From NCBI RefSeq assembly GCF_029026145.1, contig NZ_CP119078.1, forward strand, positions 1,082,501 to 1,146,500: a DNA stretch of 64,000 bases, read 5' to 3'. The notes beneath the pieces were generated by a model. The model was not told the DNA's origin. It was given only the letters and a program-made list of their open reading frames with translations, and did no database searches. Shown here piece by piece: positions 18,340-29,021 of this stretch (its first letter is position 1; every line of letters starts with the position of its first letter). Position numbers and translations under genes: made by a program. The DNA comes from Legionella cardiaca (GTDB lineage Bacteria > Pseudomonadota > Gammaproteobacteria > Legionellales > Legionellaceae).

Positions 18340-19809
18340 ATGAACTATCTTCTTGCCATTGATCAAGGAACAAGTAGTACTCGGGCGATGTTATATGATG
18401 TTGCCGGAAAATTAATAACTGCCAGTCAGTATCCTCTTACCCAATCTTATCCTAATCCTGGCTGGGTAGAACATGATCCCGAAGAAATCTGGCGTAAAAC
18501 ACTCAAAGCGATGCAGGATGTTGTTAGCCAAGTGGAGGCGGGAAAGATTCTTACTTGCGGTATTACCAATCAGCGAGAAACGTCTGTGATTTGGGACAAG
18601 CATACGGGGCAATGCCTGGCGCCTGCCATTGTATGGCAAGACAGACGGACAGAAGACTTTTGCCAATCATTGTCATCTTATAGTGATTTATTACAAAAAA
18701 AGACTGGGCTTTTGCCTGACCCTTATTTTTCTGCGAGCAAACTACATTGGTTCCTGAACAACATTCCTCAAGCTCGCGCCCTTGCGACAAAAAACCAGCT
18801 TGCATTTGGAACTATCGATACATTTTTAATTTGGCGCTTGACTAAAGGCGAAGCTCATTTAACTGATGTGACCAATGCTTCTCGTACCTTATTATTTAAT
18901 ATTATTGAACAACAATGGGATGATGAATTGCTCTCGCTGTTTAATATTCCCATCGCAATTTTGCCTGAGGTATGTGCCAGTGATGCTCATTTTGGTGTAA
19001 TAGCAAAAGAACATTTGGGAGTAACTATTCCAATTACTGGCGTAGCGGGTGATCAACAAGCTGCACTCATAGGGCAGCGTTGCTTTAAGGATGGTATGGT
19101 GAAGGCTACGTTTGGTACCGGTGGATTTTTGTTAATGAATACTGGCAATAAACCCGTGATATCTAACCATAAACTGCTAACAACAATTGCTTATCGAATA
19201 AAGGAAGAAACTGCTTATGGCATAGAAGGTAGTCTTTATCATGCAGGCACTACCGTTAAATGGTTGCGAGATGAAATGAAATTGATAGCTACTGCGGCTG
19301 AAACGGAAGTACTCGCACAGAGTTTAACTAGTAACGAAGGGGTTTATCTTATTCCAGCATTTACGGGTCTAGGAGCTCCCCACTGGATCTCAAAACCTGG
19401 TGCCGCCATTGTCGGTTTAAGTCGAACAAGTAATAGAGCCCATTTTGCGCGTGCAGCACTCGAATGTGTTTGCTATCAGACTCGGGATATACTGGAATGC
19501 ATGCGAGAGGACAGCAATTTAGATATTGCTTTATTGCGTGTCGATGGTGGAATGGCTGCAAATCAATGGTTTTTACAATTTCTGGCTTTGCAGTGTGCCT
19601 TAACGGTACAGCGTCCTCTCGATATAGAAACCACAGCGCAAGGCGCTGCTATGTTAGCGGCCCTGGGATGTGGATTAGTTAGTTCGCTGGATGCTTTGCA
19701 AAAGACTTGGGATTGTGAACAAGAATTTAAAGTTGAGAGTAAAGCCAATAGCATTGAAAAGGATTATGCCGGTTGGAGTAAAGCATTAGCGATGATTAAG
19801 TCGCAGTAG
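18340..19809 (+). CDS. glpK: glycerol kinase
   Basis: FGGY-family sugar kinase that phosphorylates glycerol with ATP to glycerol-3-phosphate, the substrate of GlpD next door. The 489-residue product opens with LLAIDQGTSSTRAMLYD (phosphate loop). It has the NQRETSVIWDK substrate segment, GVAGDQQAALIGQ (second phosphate motif) and TFGTGGFLLMNTG. The family signature around GLGAPHW and the adenosine-binding DGGMAANQWFLQF are also present. No glpF facilitator gene is seen here, so uptake must be coded elsewhere or occur by diffusion. Confidence 0.96.
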   Translation: MNYLLAIDQGTSSTRAMLYDVAGKLITASQYPLTQSYPNPGWVEHDPEEIWRKTLKAMQDVVSQVEAGKILTCGITNQRETSVIWDKHTGQCLAPAIVWQDRRTEDFCQSLSSYSDLLQKKTGLLPDPYFSASKLHWFLNNIPQARALATKNQLAFGTIDTFLIWRLTKGEAHLTDVTNASRTLLFNIIEQQWDDELLSLFNIPIAILPEVCASDAHFGVIAKEHLGVTIPITGVAGDQQAALIGQRCFKDGMVKATFGTGGFLLMNTGNKPVISNHKLLTTIAYRIKEETAYGIEGSLYHAGTTVKWLRDEMKLIATAAETEVLAQSLTSNEGVYLIPAFTGLGAPHWISKPGAAIVGLSRTSNRAHFARAALECVCYQTRDILECMREDSNLDIALLRVDGGMAANQWFLQFLALQCALTVQRPLDIETTAQGAAMLAALGCGLVSSLDALQKTWDCEQEFKVESKANSIEKDYAGWSKALAMIKSQ

Positions 19810-19824
19810 ATCCTGATACAGTTC

Positions 19825-20598
19825 TTACGGTGTTTCGGGTAGTTCTGGCATACGATAAAATTGAAAGGCATTTAGATAGAGCACTTTTTCAGCCATTGAA
19901 GTATCGAATGTCTCTAAGATAATTGATATGTCATTATCTTCAAAAGGTCGTGGGGCACGCGTTGAAGGAAGATCTGTACCAAACATTAACGCATCTGGAT
20001 TAGCAGCGCTAATAGCTTTCAGGACCTGTGTGACATTAAAGTTAACTCGACCAAATCCAGTCGCTTTAACCTTAATACCCTGTTCAATTAACAAAAGAAG
20101 CATAGGTAAACCTTCTTTTGTTAAGCCAAGATGGTCAATGCTAACGGCAGGAAGTTTAAGTAAAACATCAATAAGTTCTGTTAACTCACGAGAATCAAGG
20201 TATAACTCGATATGCCAATTGGCAAGTTCATATACACGATTGGCAAACGATTGTAAATTTGCAAGACTCTCTGAACCACCTCGTTTTAAATTAAAACGAA
20301 CACCACGAACACCGGCAGTCTGCAGATTGAGGATTTCAGTATCGGATACAGAGGCTGGCAGTTGTGTTACTCCAACAAAAGTAGGCCCTAATTCTTTCAA
20401 TGCAGTTAATAGATAAGTTTGGTCGAAACCTTGAAAAGAACCTGAGACGAGGACTCCTCCCAAGATATTAAACTTCTCTAATCGCTTATGGTAATCAAAA
20501 ACTGTAAAAGGTGGCGGTAAATAATTGTTATTTGCAATCAATGGAAATCGCTGGTCAATAATATGAAAATGACTATCAAAAAAACAAATCCTTTGCAT
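19825..20598 (-). CDS. metal-dependent amidohydrolase, TIM-barrel type
   Basis: Predicted hydrolase or decarboxylase of the amidohydrolase-2 family, 257 residues. Metal-ligand positions are visible: DSHFHI (HxH near the N-terminus), SIDHLGL (His about 155) and FGTDLPS (Asp about 222, followed by the RAPRPF loop). Relatives include 2-pyrone-4,6-dicarboxylate lactonase and other lactone hydrolases, but the substrate cannot be inferred here. It is convergent with glpK, only 15 bases apart. It has a GAGAG site before the ATG. It is probably monocistronic. Confidence 0.78.
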   Translation of the reverse strand: MQRICFFDSHFHIIDQRFPLIANNNYLPPPFTVFDYHKRLEKFNILGGVLVSGSFQGFDQTYLLTALKELGPTFVGVTQLPASVSDTEILNLQTAGVRGVRFNLKRGGSESLANLQSFANRVYELANWHIELYLDSRELTELIDVLLKLPAVSIDHLGLTKEGLPMLLLLIEQGIKVKATGFGRVNFNVTQVLKAISAANPDALMFGTDLPSTRAPRPFEDNDISIILETFDTSMAEKVLYLNAFQFYRMPELPETP

Positions 20599-20720
20599 TT
20601 ATTCTCTCAGTGTAATGTAAAGTTTTATAATTATTGTTTAGGTAAAAGCTATAAGGCAATCATATTTTATATGCCCTTTCCCAATTACTCTGATAGGAAC
20701 GTTTTTGAGTTAAATTTATA

Positions 20721-20746
20721 TCCTTCCCGCGTAGGCGGGATCTATC
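20721..20746 (+). repeat. dispersed repeat family B, copy 1 (REP-like)
   Basis: TCCTTCCCGCGTAGGCGGGA followed by TCTATC. CCCGC at 20726-20730 pairs with GCGGG at 20735-20739 across a GTAG loop. It pairs as an inverted partner with the copy at 20778-20803. The 339-base gap 20599-20937 contains this pair and the hairpin at 20866, and I see nothing else in it. Confidence 0.8.
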
Positions 20747-20777
20747 TCGAGACAAAGTGGAGAATTCAAAGATGAGT

Positions 20778-20803
20778 AGATGCCCGCCTTACGCGGGAAT
20801 GAC
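20778..20803 (-). repeat. dispersed repeat family B, copy 2 (REP-like)
   Basis: On the minus strand it reads GTCATTCCCGCGTAAGGCGG and then GCATCT, the same element as copy 1 and the copy at 31453. The internal CCCGC/GCGGG stem is preserved. Together with copy 1 it makes a closely spaced inverted pair. Confidence 0.8.
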
Positions 20804-20865
20804 ACTAAAAAAAAGTGACCGTAGCAGAGTGTAAAGCAGAATTTTAGCAAAATTGCTGAAGGATG

Positions 20866-20885
20866 GTTGGGCTTTGCAGCCCAAC
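20866..20885. other. perfect hairpin downstream of gltA
   Basis: GTTGGGCT at 20866-20873 pairs with AGCCCAAC at 20878-20885 around a TTGC loop. It lies 53 bases beyond the gltA stop. No T-run follows on the minus strand, so at best it is an imperfect terminator or an mRNA end-protecting structure. Confidence 0.5.
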
Positions 20886-20937
20886 GCAGAGACACTCGGT
20901 CATTGAGAGGATGATAAATGGCATCCTCAAGGTAACT

Positions 20938-22209
20938 TTACATTACGTCGCGTTCACGCTCACCCGTATAAAGTTGACGTGGACGGCCAATTTTAGATTT
21001 GCTAGCTACCATCTCCATCCAGTGAGACATCCATCCTACTGTTCTCGCCAGAGCAAAAATAACAGTATACATGTTGGTAGGAATACCAATAGCGCTTAAT
21101 GTAATACCTGAATAGAAGTCAACGTTAGGATAGAGTTTTTTCTCAACGAAATATTCATCTTCAAGCGCAATACGCTCAAGCTCGAGTGCCAGTTTAAATA
21201 ATGGCGCATCATGAGCTCCAACAGCATTAAGAACCTCGTAGCAAGTTTTGCGCATTACTTTTGCACGTGGGTCATAGCTTTTATAAACGCGATGTCCAAA
21301 GCCCATCAAACGGAAAGGATCATCCTTATCTTTCGCACGTTTAATGTAATGATTAATATGTTTTACATCCCCAATTTCTTTTAGCATATTCAGGCAGGCT
21401 TCATTAGCTCCGCCATGTGCAGGTCCCCAAAGAGCTCCAATTCCAGCAGAAATACAGGCATAAGGGTTAGCACCAGTTGAGCCTGCAAGTCGCACTGTTG
21501 ATGTTGATGCATTTTGTTCATGATCGGCATGTAAGGTAAAGATAGTATCCATCGCATTAACAATGACAGGGTCAGGAGTAATATCTTCAGAAGGTACGCC
21601 AAACATCATATGTAAAAAGTTTTCGGCATAGGACATTCTATTCTGTGGGTACATGTAAGGTTGTCCAACAGAATATTTATAACTCATTGCCGCTAAAGTA
21701 GGCATTTTGGCAATTAAACGTATTGCAGAAATGTAGCGATCCTGCTGATTGTTTAAGTCAATTGAATCATGATAGAAGGCGGATAAAGCACCCACAATAC
21801 CTACCATAATAGCCATAGGATGCGCATCTCTACGGAATCCATTTAAAAAATTGTACATCTGTTGATGCACCATAGTGTGGTTATTAATTAAACTAACAAA
21901 ACTTTTCTTTTCTTTCTCGTCTGGGAGCTCCCCATTAAGTAAGAGATAACTCACATCCAGAAAGTCTTTTTTCTCCGCCAATTGTTCAATTGGATAACCT
22001 CTGTAGAGTAAAATTCCATTCTCACCGTCGATATAAGTAATCTTTGACTCACAGGAAGCTGTGGCAACAAAGCCCGGATCGAAAGTAAAATAGCCTTGTG
22101 CAGCCAGCTTATTAATATCAATCACATCGTTACCAAGAGTTGGGCTATAAATTGGAAGCTCAATCGGATCATGGCCGTCTATGCTAAGTTGTGCAACTTT
22201 TTGAGTCAT
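20938..22209 (-). CDS. gltA: citrate synthase
   Basis: Condenses oxaloacetate and acetyl-CoA to citrate, the entry to the TCA cycle. The 423-residue product is of the type II hexameric class. It has the N-terminal beta-rich domain ([12 protein letters not shown]) and [12 protein letters not shown]. Catalytic residues lie in [20 protein letters not shown] and [13 protein letters not shown] (the usual active-site His, His and the Arg-rich segment), with DFYSGI holding the catalytic Asp. It stands alone with its own promoter. The acetyl-CoA it uses comes from the complex encoded at 2770-8659. Confidence 0.97.
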   Translation of the reverse strand: MTQKVAQLSIDGHDPIELPIYSPTLGNDVIDINKLAAQGYFTFDPGFVATASCESKITYIDGENGILLYRGYPIEQLAEKKDFLDVSYLLLNGELPDEKEKKSFVSLINNHTMVHQQMYNFLNGFRRDAHPMAIMVGIVGALSAFYHDSIDLNNQQDRYISAIRLIAKMPTLAAMSYKYSVGQPYMYPQNRMSYAENFLHMMFGVPSEDITPDPVIVNAMDTIFTLHADHEQNASTSTVRLAGSTGANPYACISAGIGALWGPAHGGANEACLNMLKEIGDVKHINHYIKRAKDKDDPFRLMGFGHRVYKSYDPRAKVMRKTCYEVLNAVGAHDAPLFKLALELERIALEDEYFVEKKLYPNVDFYSGITLSAIGIPTNMYTVIFALARTVGWMSHWMEMVASKSKIGRPRQLYTGERERDVM

Positions 22210-22263
22210 CGCGTCTCCTAAGTTTATGGCTTCACAGCCTTCTCGCTTGCGTCAGTGGGCAGA

Positions 22264-22292
22264 ACTATATAAAAATGGCCCTTTACAGTCAA
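22264..22292 (-). promoter_or_regulatory. sigma-70 promoter for gltA
   Basis: On the minus strand TTGACT (22292-22287) and TATAGT (22269-22264) are separated by exactly 17 bases, close to the consensus. Transcription would begin near 22257, giving a leader of about 50 bases with AGGAGACGCG just before the gltA ATG. Confidence 0.65.
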
Positions 22293-22369
22293 TTTATCTG
22301 CTAGCAAATTCATTTTTAACAGTATGAATAAGTATGAGACAAATTTGGATTTTTTAATAGGAAATAATA

Positions 22370-23233
22370 ATGATAAAACCAGCGGAGCTACCATTTAATA
22401 AGCGCGGTGCTGTTTACCACCTGGATTTACGTCAGGAAGAAATTGCAGATCTTATCATTACTGTGGGTGATCCTGGGCGAGTGCAACAAGTTAGCCAACA
22501 TTTCGATAAAATTGAATTTAAACGAACACATCGCGAGTTTGTGACACATACTGGCTATATTGGATCCCAGCGCCTTAGTGTTTTGTCAACGGGTATTGGA
22601 ATGCCAAATATAGACATTGTTATGACAGAAATTGATGCTCTGGCAAATATTAACCTGGAAACGCGAACTCTCCGAGAGACAGCAAAACCTGTCACTATTA
22701 TTAGACTTGGTACAACGGGTGGTATAAAAAATGATTGTGAGCCAGGAGATATTATTGTTAGCCGCTATGCTATTGGATTTGAGGCTTTTATTAACTACTA
22801 TGATTATGAGTTATCCGCTGATTTAGCGAATTTACAAACAGCTTTGCAAAGCCATTTAACTGAATGTGGTCCTTTTTTTGTATCGGGTGCTCATACAAAG
22901 CTCGTAGATCATTTTAAAGGCATGGGGATGGTAGGTATTACCGCAACCTGCGGCGGGTTTTATGGCCCTCAAGGTAGAATGCTGCGCTTACCCCTTCGTT
23001 ACCCCAATTTCTTAACTAAATTAAGTGAGTTTAGTTTTGCAGGCCTGAATATAACTAATCTTGAAATGGAAACTGCCGCTTTATTAGGTTTAGGAGAGCT
23101 TTTAGGTCATCAGTGCCTATCTATTAGTCTTGTTCTTGCTAATCGCAGGAATGGTACCTTCATGAAGAATGTAAAACAAAATATCGACAAGCTAATAGTT
23201 AGTTTTTTGGAGCGGATACCTTCTTTACCCTAA
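22370..23233 (+). CDS. nucleoside (uridine-type) phosphorylase
   Basis: Purine/uridine phosphorylase superfamily enzyme of 287 residues, predicted to cleave a nucleoside with phosphate to the free base and pentose-1-phosphate. Seen motifs are ITVGDPGRV (phosphate site), STGIGMPNIDIV, RLGTTGGI (second phosphate loop) and NLEMETAALLGLGELLG (ribose-binding EMET). The N-terminal pattern YHLDLRQEEIADLI and the THREFVTHTG segment look to me more like a group common in Bacteroidetes than like E. coli Udp, from memory. The substrate is unproven. It is divergent from gltA and followed by gyrA, with no partner genes. Confidence 0.82.
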   Translation: MIKPAELPFNKRGAVYHLDLRQEEIADLIITVGDPGRVQQVSQHFDKIEFKRTHREFVTHTGYIGSQRLSVLSTGIGMPNIDIVMTEIDALANINLETRTLRETAKPVTIIRLGTTGGIKNDCEPGDIIVSRYAIGFEAFINYYDYELSADLANLQTALQSHLTECGPFFVSGAHTKLVDHFKGMGMVGITATCGGFYGPQGRMLRLPLRYPNFLTKLSEFSFAGLNITNLEMETAALLGLGELLGHQCLSISLVLANRRNGTFMKNVKQNIDKLIVSFLERIPSLP

Positions 23234-23243
23234 AAATGTGATA

Positions 23244-23271
23244 TTGATTCAATTAAAGCACCCTGTATGCT
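23244..23271 (+). promoter_or_regulatory. possible gyrA promoter
   Basis: TTGATT at 23244-23249 and TATGCT at 23266-23271 with a 16-base spacer, about 50 bases before the gyrA ATG. The match is moderate and no other candidate in the 90-base gap is better. Confidence 0.35.
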
Positions 23272-23323
23272 ATTATTCTAACCTTAATTATCTGCGAACA
23301 ACGCATAAGGACACGTCCTAGTC

Positions 23324-25945
23324 ATGGTTTATTTAGCCAAAGAAATCATACCAGTCAATATTGAAGACGAATTAAAGCAATCCTATTTGGACTATGCGAT
23401 GAGTGTAATCGTTGGTCGAGCATTGCCAGATGTCCGAGATGGTTTAAAGCCCGTGCATCGACGCGTGCTTTTTGCTATGAGTGAACTAGGTAATGACTGG
23501 AATAAACCCTATAAAAAATCAGCTCGTGTTGTAGGGGATGTAATCGGTAAATATCATCCGCATGGTGATACTGCCGTTTACGATACTATCGTCCGCATGG
23601 CTCAGCCATTTTCTATGCGTTACATGCTTATTGATGGACAGGGTAACTTTGGTTCGGTGGATGGTGATTTTGCCGCAGCGATGCGTTACACAGAAGTCAG
23701 AATGTCTAAAATTGCCCATTCTTTGCTGGCTGATCTGGAAAAGGAAACGGTTGATTTTAGTCCTAACTATGACGAAACTGAGTTTGCCCCTGTTGTTTTA
23801 CCAGCAAGAATTCCTAATCTTTTAGTGAATGGTTCCTCAGGTATTGCGGTAGGGATGGCGACCAATATTCCTCCACACAATCTTACTGAAATACTTAATG
23901 CTTGCGTGGCTTTGGTAGATACTCCAGATTTATCATTAGATGATTTAATGAATTATATTCCTGGTCCTGATTTTCCAACAGCCGCCATTATTAATGGTAA
24001 AGCGGGAATTATTCAGGCGTATCGAACAGGTCGTGGTCGTATCTATGTTCGTGCGCGTACGGAGATTGAAACTGAAAATCAGACAGGCCGACAGGCAATC
24101 ATTATCACGGAGTTGCCTTATCAAGTTAACAAAGCCCGTTTAGTTGAAAAAATTGCTGAATTAGTGCGTGAAAAACGCATCGAAGGCATTTCCGGTTTAC
24201 GTGACGAGTCTGACAAGCAAGGGATGCGTGTTGTTATTGAACTTAAGCGCGGTGAAGTACCCGAAGTCATTTTAAACAATCTCTATGCCCATACCCAAAT
24301 GCAAAATGTATTTGGTATCAATATGGTTGCTTTAGTAGACGGACAACCTCGTACTCTGAATCTGAAAGAAGTCCTTGATCATTTTATCAAGCATCGACGT
24401 GAAGTTGTTACTAGACGTACTATTTTTGAACTTAAGAAAGCAAGAAATCGTGCCCATATTTTGGAAGGGTTGGGCATTGCCTTGGCAAATATTGATGAGA
24501 TGATTGATTTAATCAAGCGATCAGCGACTCCCCAAGAAGCAAAAGATGCTTTATTAGCACGGCTATGGGAGCCAGGGTTAGTTAAGTCAATGTTAAAAAA
24601 TGCAGGTAGTGATGCGTCTCGTCCGGATAATTTAACCAGTGATTTTGGTTTAACGGATGCGGGTTATCGCTTATCCGAAAATCAAGCTCAAGCCATTCTT
24701 GAATTAAGATTGCACCGTTTAACAGCCTTAGAACAAGATAAAATTATTAATGAATTTGAAGAGCTATTAAAAGTTATTAAAGAGTTATTAGATATTCTTG
24801 CTTCTCCTGAGCGCCTAATGCAGGTTATTCGCGAAGAATTATTGGAAGTAAAAGCTCAATTTGGTGATAGTCGCCGCACTGAAATTACCGCATCCCAAGA
24901 AGATTTAACAATCGAAGATTTAATTACCGAAGAAGATGTCGTCGTTACTTTATCTCATCAAGGCTATGTTAAATATCAACCTATCTCCGCGTATCAGGCA
25001 CAGCGTCGTGGAGGCAAAGGCAAATCTGCAACAAATGTGAAAGATGAGGATTTTGTAGAGCGTTTGATAATTGCTAGCACTCATGACACTTTATTATGTT
25101 TTTCCAATCATGGAAAACTTTATTGGTTAAAGGCTTATCAATTACCGCTTGCAAGTCGGATTTCCCGTGGTAAACCTATCGTTAATATCCTGCCTCTGGC
25201 AGCTGATGAATCAATCAATGCCATGTTACCTGTTCGAGAATACACAGAAGGATATTTTGTGTTCATGGCAACCAAACATGGTACGGTAAAAAAAGTTCCT
25301 CTTGAAGCATTTAGCCGTCCACGTTCTTCAGGAATAATTGCAGTCGATTTAGATGAGGACGACCGATTGGTCGGTGTTGATATTACTGATGGCAGTAAGG
25401 ACATTATGCTCTTTACTGATGCAGGTAAAGTTGTTCGTTTTGATGAGAATCTTGTACGCCCCATGGGTAGAACCGCTCGTGGAGTTCGAGGTATTCGTTT
25501 ACACGAAAATCAATCTGTTATTTCCCTTGTTGTTGCCAAACCTCATGGCACCATATTGACTGCAACTGAAAATGGTTATGGTAAACGCACGCATATCGAA
25601 GAATATCGTGTTTCAGGAAGAGGTGGTCAGGGCGTTATCTCTATTCAGGTCAATGAACGAAATGGAAAAGTTGTTCGTGCTCTCCAGGTGGAAGACAACG
25701 ACGAAGCAATGCTTATCACCAATAAAGGTACTCTCGTTCGTTTTAGAGTCTCTGAGTTGTCCATTATTGGACGTAATACCCAGGGTGTTCGACTTATTAA
25801 TGTAAGTGCTGGTGAACACGTAGTGGGCATGCAGCGTATTGAGGATCTTGGTGAAGAAAATGCCGATGAGTCTGAAATCAACGAGGAAATGAGTATGGAT
25901 AATACGCTTCCTTCCAATGAGGAAAATGAAGGCGATAATGAATAG
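23324..25945 (+). CDS. gyrA: DNA gyrase subunit A
   Basis: Breakage-reunion subunit of gyrase, which introduces negative supercoils with GyrB. The 873-residue product has the winged-helix and tower region with catalytic Tyr122 in AMRYTE. The C-terminal beta-pinwheel carries the GyrA box QRRGGKGK and ends in an acidic tail. The quinolone-determining positions are Thr83 and Asp87, which is the ordinary state in Legionella as I recall it and not evidence of acquired resistance. The acidic C-terminus is coded across the start of serC, which overlaps the last eight bases. Confidence 0.97.
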   Translation: MVYLAKEIIPVNIEDELKQSYLDYAMSVIVGRALPDVRDGLKPVHRRVLFAMSELGNDWNKPYKKSARVVGDVIGKYHPHGDTAVYDTIVRMAQPFSMRYMLIDGQGNFGSVDGDFAAAMRYTEVRMSKIAHSLLADLEKETVDFSPNYDETEFAPVVLPARIPNLLVNGSSGIAVGMATNIPPHNLTEILNACVALVDTPDLSLDDLMNYIPGPDFPTAAIINGKAGIIQAYRTGRGRIYVRARTEIETENQTGRQAIIITELPYQVNKARLVEKIAELVREKRIEGISGLRDESDKQGMRVVIELKRGEVPEVILNNLYAHTQMQNVFGINMVALVDGQPRTLNLKEVLDHFIKHRREVVTRRTIFELKKARNRAHILEGLGIALANIDEMIDLIKRSATPQEAKDALLARLWEPGLVKSMLKNAGSDASRPDNLTSDFGLTDAGYRLSENQAQAILELRLHRLTALEQDKIINEFEELLKVIKELLDILASPERLMQVIREELLEVKAQFGDSRRTEITASQEDLTIEDLITEEDVVVTLSHQGYVKYQPISAYQAQRRGGKGKSATNVKDEDFVERLIIASTHDTLLCFSNHGKLYWLKAYQLPLASRISRGKPIVNILPLAADESINAMLPVREYTEGYFVFMATKHGTVKKVPLEAFSRPRSSGIIAVDLDEDDRLVGVDITDGSKDIMLFTDAGKVVRFDENLVRPMGRTARGVRGIRLHENQSVISLVVAKPHGTILTATENGYGKRTHIEEYRVSGRGGQGVISIQVNERNGKVVRALQVEDNDEAMLITNKGTLVRFRVSELSIIGRNTQGVRLINVSAGEHVVGMQRIEDLGEENADESEINEEMSMDNTLPSNEENEGDNE

Positions 25946-27026
25946 GGGATACAACTTCGGTGCAGGTCCCTCTATGTTGCCTGAGCCAATTCTAAGAGAA
26001 GCTCAACAAGAGCTTTTGAATTGGCAAAACTCAGGAATGTCCATCATGGAAATTGGACATCGAACTCCAGAGTTCACGCATTTAATGGCGGAAGCTGAGC
26101 ATGACTTGCGTGATATTTTAAAAATACCGACAAATTATCATATTTTGTTTTTAGGTAGTGCCGCCCGCATGCAGTTTGGCATGATCCCGCTAAATTTTTT
26201 AAGTGAACACCAACAGGCAGGCTATTTGATTACGGGGCTCTGGTCATCCATTGCCTATCAGGAAGCTTGTAAATTAAAAAAAGCCTATTGTGTAGCTACT
26301 GATGAACAGCATGGTTTTACTAATATTCCCGCTACAAGTGAGTGGCAGATTGCTGAAAATACCAGCTATTTGTATTTTACGTCCAACGAAACAATTAATG
26401 GTATACGTTTTCCACAAGAGCCAAAAATTCCGGGTATTCCTTTAATTGCTGACATGACTTCCAGCTTGTTAAGTGAGCCTGTTCAAGTGCAAAACTATGA
26501 TTTAATTTTTGCTGGTGCTCAAAAAAATATTGCTAATGCCGGATTGACTGTGGTGATTGTAAAAGACGAATTCCTAGACACAATCGGCAAGAAAACCTTA
26601 CCGACCATGCTGGACTACCGTATTCACGTTGCAGAAAAATCTATCTACGCAACACCGCCAACATTTAACTGCTATTTAGCTGCAAAGATGTTTCAATGGA
26701 TAAAAGTGCAAGGAGGCATTGATGCTCTGTACGCAGTTAACTGTAAAAAAGCAGCTAAACTTTATAGTTATATTGATTCTTCTTCTTTTTATTATTGTAA
26801 AGTTGCCAGGGAAGCTCGATCGCTGGTAAATGTCTGCTTCAATCTCAAAGATGCAACGCTTGAAGAGTTATTTATAGCACAAGCACACAAGCGAAATTTG
26901 TTGGCTTTAAAAGGTCATCGTGCTGTGGGTGGATTACGTGCAAGTATTTATAATGCGATGCCCTTAGAAGGCGTAAACGCTCTTATCGAATTTATGTGTG
27001 ATTTTGCTAAGGAATATGATCGATGA
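25938..27026 (+). CDS. serC: phosphoserine aminotransferase
   Basis: PLP enzyme converting 3-phosphohydroxypyruvate and glutamate to phosphoserine, and also serving pyridoxal phosphate synthesis. From the ATG at 25938 it has 362 residues, the usual length. It begins [18 protein letters not shown], has the PLP lysine Lys196 in [12 protein letters not shown], and ends with [17 protein letters not shown]. The loop written GGGRGQF in E. coli is GSAARMQF here, a conservative departure in the phosphate-binding region. In-frame starts at 25917 and 25926 exist, but 25938 has a GAAGG site and gives the standard N-terminus. It overlaps gyrA by eight bases and aroA by four. Confidence 0.95.
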   Translation: MNRGYNFGAGPSMLPEPILREAQQELLNWQNSGMSIMEIGHRTPEFTHLMAEAEHDLRDILKIPTNYHILFLGSAARMQFGMIPLNFLSEHQQAGYLITGLWSSIAYQEACKLKKAYCVATDEQHGFTNIPATSEWQIAENTSYLYFTSNETINGIRFPQEPKIPGIPLIADMTSSLLSEPVQVQNYDLIFAGAQKNIANAGLTVVIVKDEFLDTIGKKTLPTMLDYRIHVAEKSIYATPPTFNCYLAAKMFQWIKVQGGIDALYAVNCKKAAKLYSYIDSSSFYYCKVAREARSLVNVCFNLKDATLEELFIAQAHKRNLLALKGHRAVGGLRASIYNAMPLEGVNALIEFMCDFAKEYDR

Positions 27027-28342
27027 AACCGCTAGATTTTGTGAGTAGCCCTGTACAATCATTGTCGGGTGATATAACAGTTCCCGGTGATAAATCTATC
27101 TCACATCGTGCGATTATTTTAGGCGCTATTGCGAAAGGTATAACCACTGTAAGTGGCTTTCTGGAAGGGGAGGATTGTTTAGCAACCTTAAAAGCGTTTC
27201 AAGCGATGGGTGTGGCTATAGAGGGGCCTGTTGCCCAACGCGTGGTTATTCATGGCGTAGGTAAATATGGCTTACAAAAACCTAAAGGGGTCATTGACTG
27301 TGGAAACTCAGGCACGACAATGCGACTACTTGCAGGATTACTAGCTGCACAATCCTTCGATAGCGAGCTCAACGGTGATCAAAGCCTGCAGAAAAGACCA
27401 ATGGAAAGGGTCAGTCGTCCATTGGTGCAAATGGGTGCCGAAATAAGAACGACAGAGGGTAAACCTCCTCTATTTATTCGCGGTGGTCATTCCTTACAAG
27501 GTATTACTTATGAGATGCCTGAAGCGAGTGCACAAGTGAAATCATGTTTATTGCTGGCAGGTCTCTATGCTCAAGGAGAAACAAGGGTGATAGAGCCTGG
27601 TTTTACCCGTGACCATACTGAAAGAATGTTGACTACATTCTCTTATCCTATTCAAAAAGCTGAAAACACAATAATTATTAACTCAGAAAGTGAGTGTATA
27701 GGTACAGATATTATTGTTCCTGGGGACATTTCTTCGGCAGCTTTTTTTATTGTAGCGGCAACAATAATACCTGGATCGGAAATAGTGATTAGAAATGTGG
27801 GTATTAATCCTACAAGAACAGGTATTATTCAAATTCTTACTCGTATGGGTGCAAACATCAGCTTGAATAATAAACGCTTATGTGGCGAGGAATTAGTTGC
27901 TGATCTTTGTGTAAAATATGCACCACTTGAAGGAATTGATATCCCCTCAGATTTAGTTCCCATCGCAATTGATGAATTTCCAGTTATTTTTATTGCTGCG
28001 GCTTGTGCAAAGGGACAGACGCTACTTCATGGCGCGAGAGAATTACGTTGTAAAGAGAGTGATAGAATTGGTGTTATGGTTGAGGGATTACAAAATTTAG
28101 GTATTGAAGCACAAGCTTTTGAAGATGGCTTATTTATTAATGGTGGTGAATTACAAGGTGGTGAAGTAAAAAGTTATCATGATCATCGCATTGCCATGGC
28201 TTTTGCAGTAGCCGGGGCTATAGCAAAGGGCCCGATAACCATTAAAGATTGTGCAAATGTTGCAACGTCGTTTCCAACTTTTGTAAAAACAGCCAACAAA
28301 ATTAATTTGGCTATCAAGGAAATTAACAATGAAGTCAGATAA
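27023..28342 (+). CDS. aroA: 3-phosphoshikimate 1-carboxyvinyltransferase (EPSP synthase)
   Basis: Shikimate-pathway enzyme joining phosphoenolpyruvate to shikimate-3-phosphate. The 439-residue product shows GDITVPGDKSISHRAIILGA with the essential Lys and Ser-His-Arg. It also has DCGNSGTTMRLLAGLLA (PEP site), SAQVKSCLLLAGL, and a C-terminal SYHDHRIAMAFAVAG. It has the two inside-out alpha/beta domains expected for the length. The start ATGA overlaps the serC stop, and the end overlaps cmk by 14 bases, so the run serC-aroA-cmk is translationally coupled. Confidence 0.96.
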   Translation: MKPLDFVSSPVQSLSGDITVPGDKSISHRAIILGAIAKGITTVSGFLEGEDCLATLKAFQAMGVAIEGPVAQRVVIHGVGKYGLQKPKGVIDCGNSGTTMRLLAGLLAAQSFDSELNGDQSLQKRPMERVSRPLVQMGAEIRTTEGKPPLFIRGGHSLQGITYEMPEASAQVKSCLLLAGLYAQGETRVIEPGFTRDHTERMLTTFSYPIQKAENTIIINSESECIGTDIIVPGDISSAAFFIVAATIIPGSEIVIRNVGINPTRTGIIQILTRMGANISLNNKRLCGEELVADLCVKYAPLEGIDIPSDLVPIAIDEFPVIFIAAACAKGQTLLHGARELRCKESDRIGVMVEGLQNLGIEAQAFEDGLFINGGELQGGEVKSYHDHRIAMAFAVAGAIAKGPITIKDCANVATSFPTFVKTANKINLAIKEINNEVR

Positions 28343-29021
28343 GAATGTACCAGTCATTACGTTAGATGGTCCAAGTGGTACTGGCAAAGGCACAATTTGT
28401 CATATGCTTGCGAATCATTTGCATTGGCATGTATTAGATAGTGGCTCTATTTATAGAGTGCTTGCGTTAGCTGCCAGAAAAAAAAGAATAGATTTTCAGA
28501 ATGAAGGTGCCCTGGCAGCGTTGGCTAATTCTCTGGATTTGCGATTTGAAACAGATCCAGAGCAAAAACCTCAAGTTCTCTTAGAAGGTAAAAACGTTAT
28601 TGAGGAAATAAGAAGCGAACAATGTGGACAAGATGCCTCAAAAATTGCCGTTTTGCCCGAAGTCAGAGAAGCTTTGCTTGCTCGTCAGCGAGCTTTTGCA
28701 ATGTTACCTGGTTTAGTTACGGATGGTCGAGATATGGGCACAGTGGTGTTTCCAGATGCTGTTTTAAAGATTTATTTGTATGCTACCTCAGAAGAAAGAG
28801 CATTTAGACGTTATTTACAGTTGAAAGAAAAAGGAATTGATGCTAGCCTCGCCGAAGTTGTAGATGAGTTGGCTAAACGTGATGCAAGAGACACCTCTCG
28901 GCTTCATGCGCCACTCAAGCCAGCAGAGGATGCTGCTTTTATTGATACGACAGGCTTAACGATTGTACAAGTGTTCGATAATGTATTAAAATTGGTCGAT
29001 GAGCACTTGTTTTTTCAGTAG
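28329..29021 (+). CDS. cmk: cytidylate kinase
   Basis: Phosphorylates CMP and dCMP with ATP. The 230-residue product has the P-loop [11 protein letters not shown], the DSGSIYR CMP-binding segment and [14 protein letters not shown]. The LID region has the R-D-x-x-D signature in [14 protein letters not shown]. It belongs to the conserved aroA-cmk-rpsA order of proteobacteria. A weak hairpin CGAGA/TCTCG at 29038-29050 followed by a T-rich stretch lies between it and rpsA, and may attenuate read-through. Confidence 0.96.
   Translation: MKSDKNVPVITLDGPSGTGKGTICHMLANHLHWHVLDSGSIYRVLALAARKKRIDFQNEGALAALANSLDLRFETDPEQKPQVLLEGKNVIEEIRSEQCGQDASKIAVLPEVREALLARQRAFAMLPGLVTDGRDMGTVVFPDAVLKIYLYATSEERAFRRYLQLKEKGIDASLAEVVDELAKRDARDTSRLHAPLKPAEDAAFIDTTGLTIVQVFDNVLKLVDEHLFFQ

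Noticed and set aside
19928..20416. Open frame of 162 codons opposite the amidohydrolase gene
   Set aside because: It is wholly antisense to a gene with clear metal-binding motifs and its translation is low-complexity Ser/Arg/Thr-rich.
20563..21099. Two small plus-strand frames around the family B repeats and the gltA end
   Set aside because: They run through repeat DNA and antisense of gltA, with no recognisable product.
23560..23590. Quinolone resistance change in GyrA (Thr83 where E. coli has Ser83)
   Set aside because: Thr83 with Asp87 is the ordinary Legionella state as I recall it, so it is not a resistance mutation.
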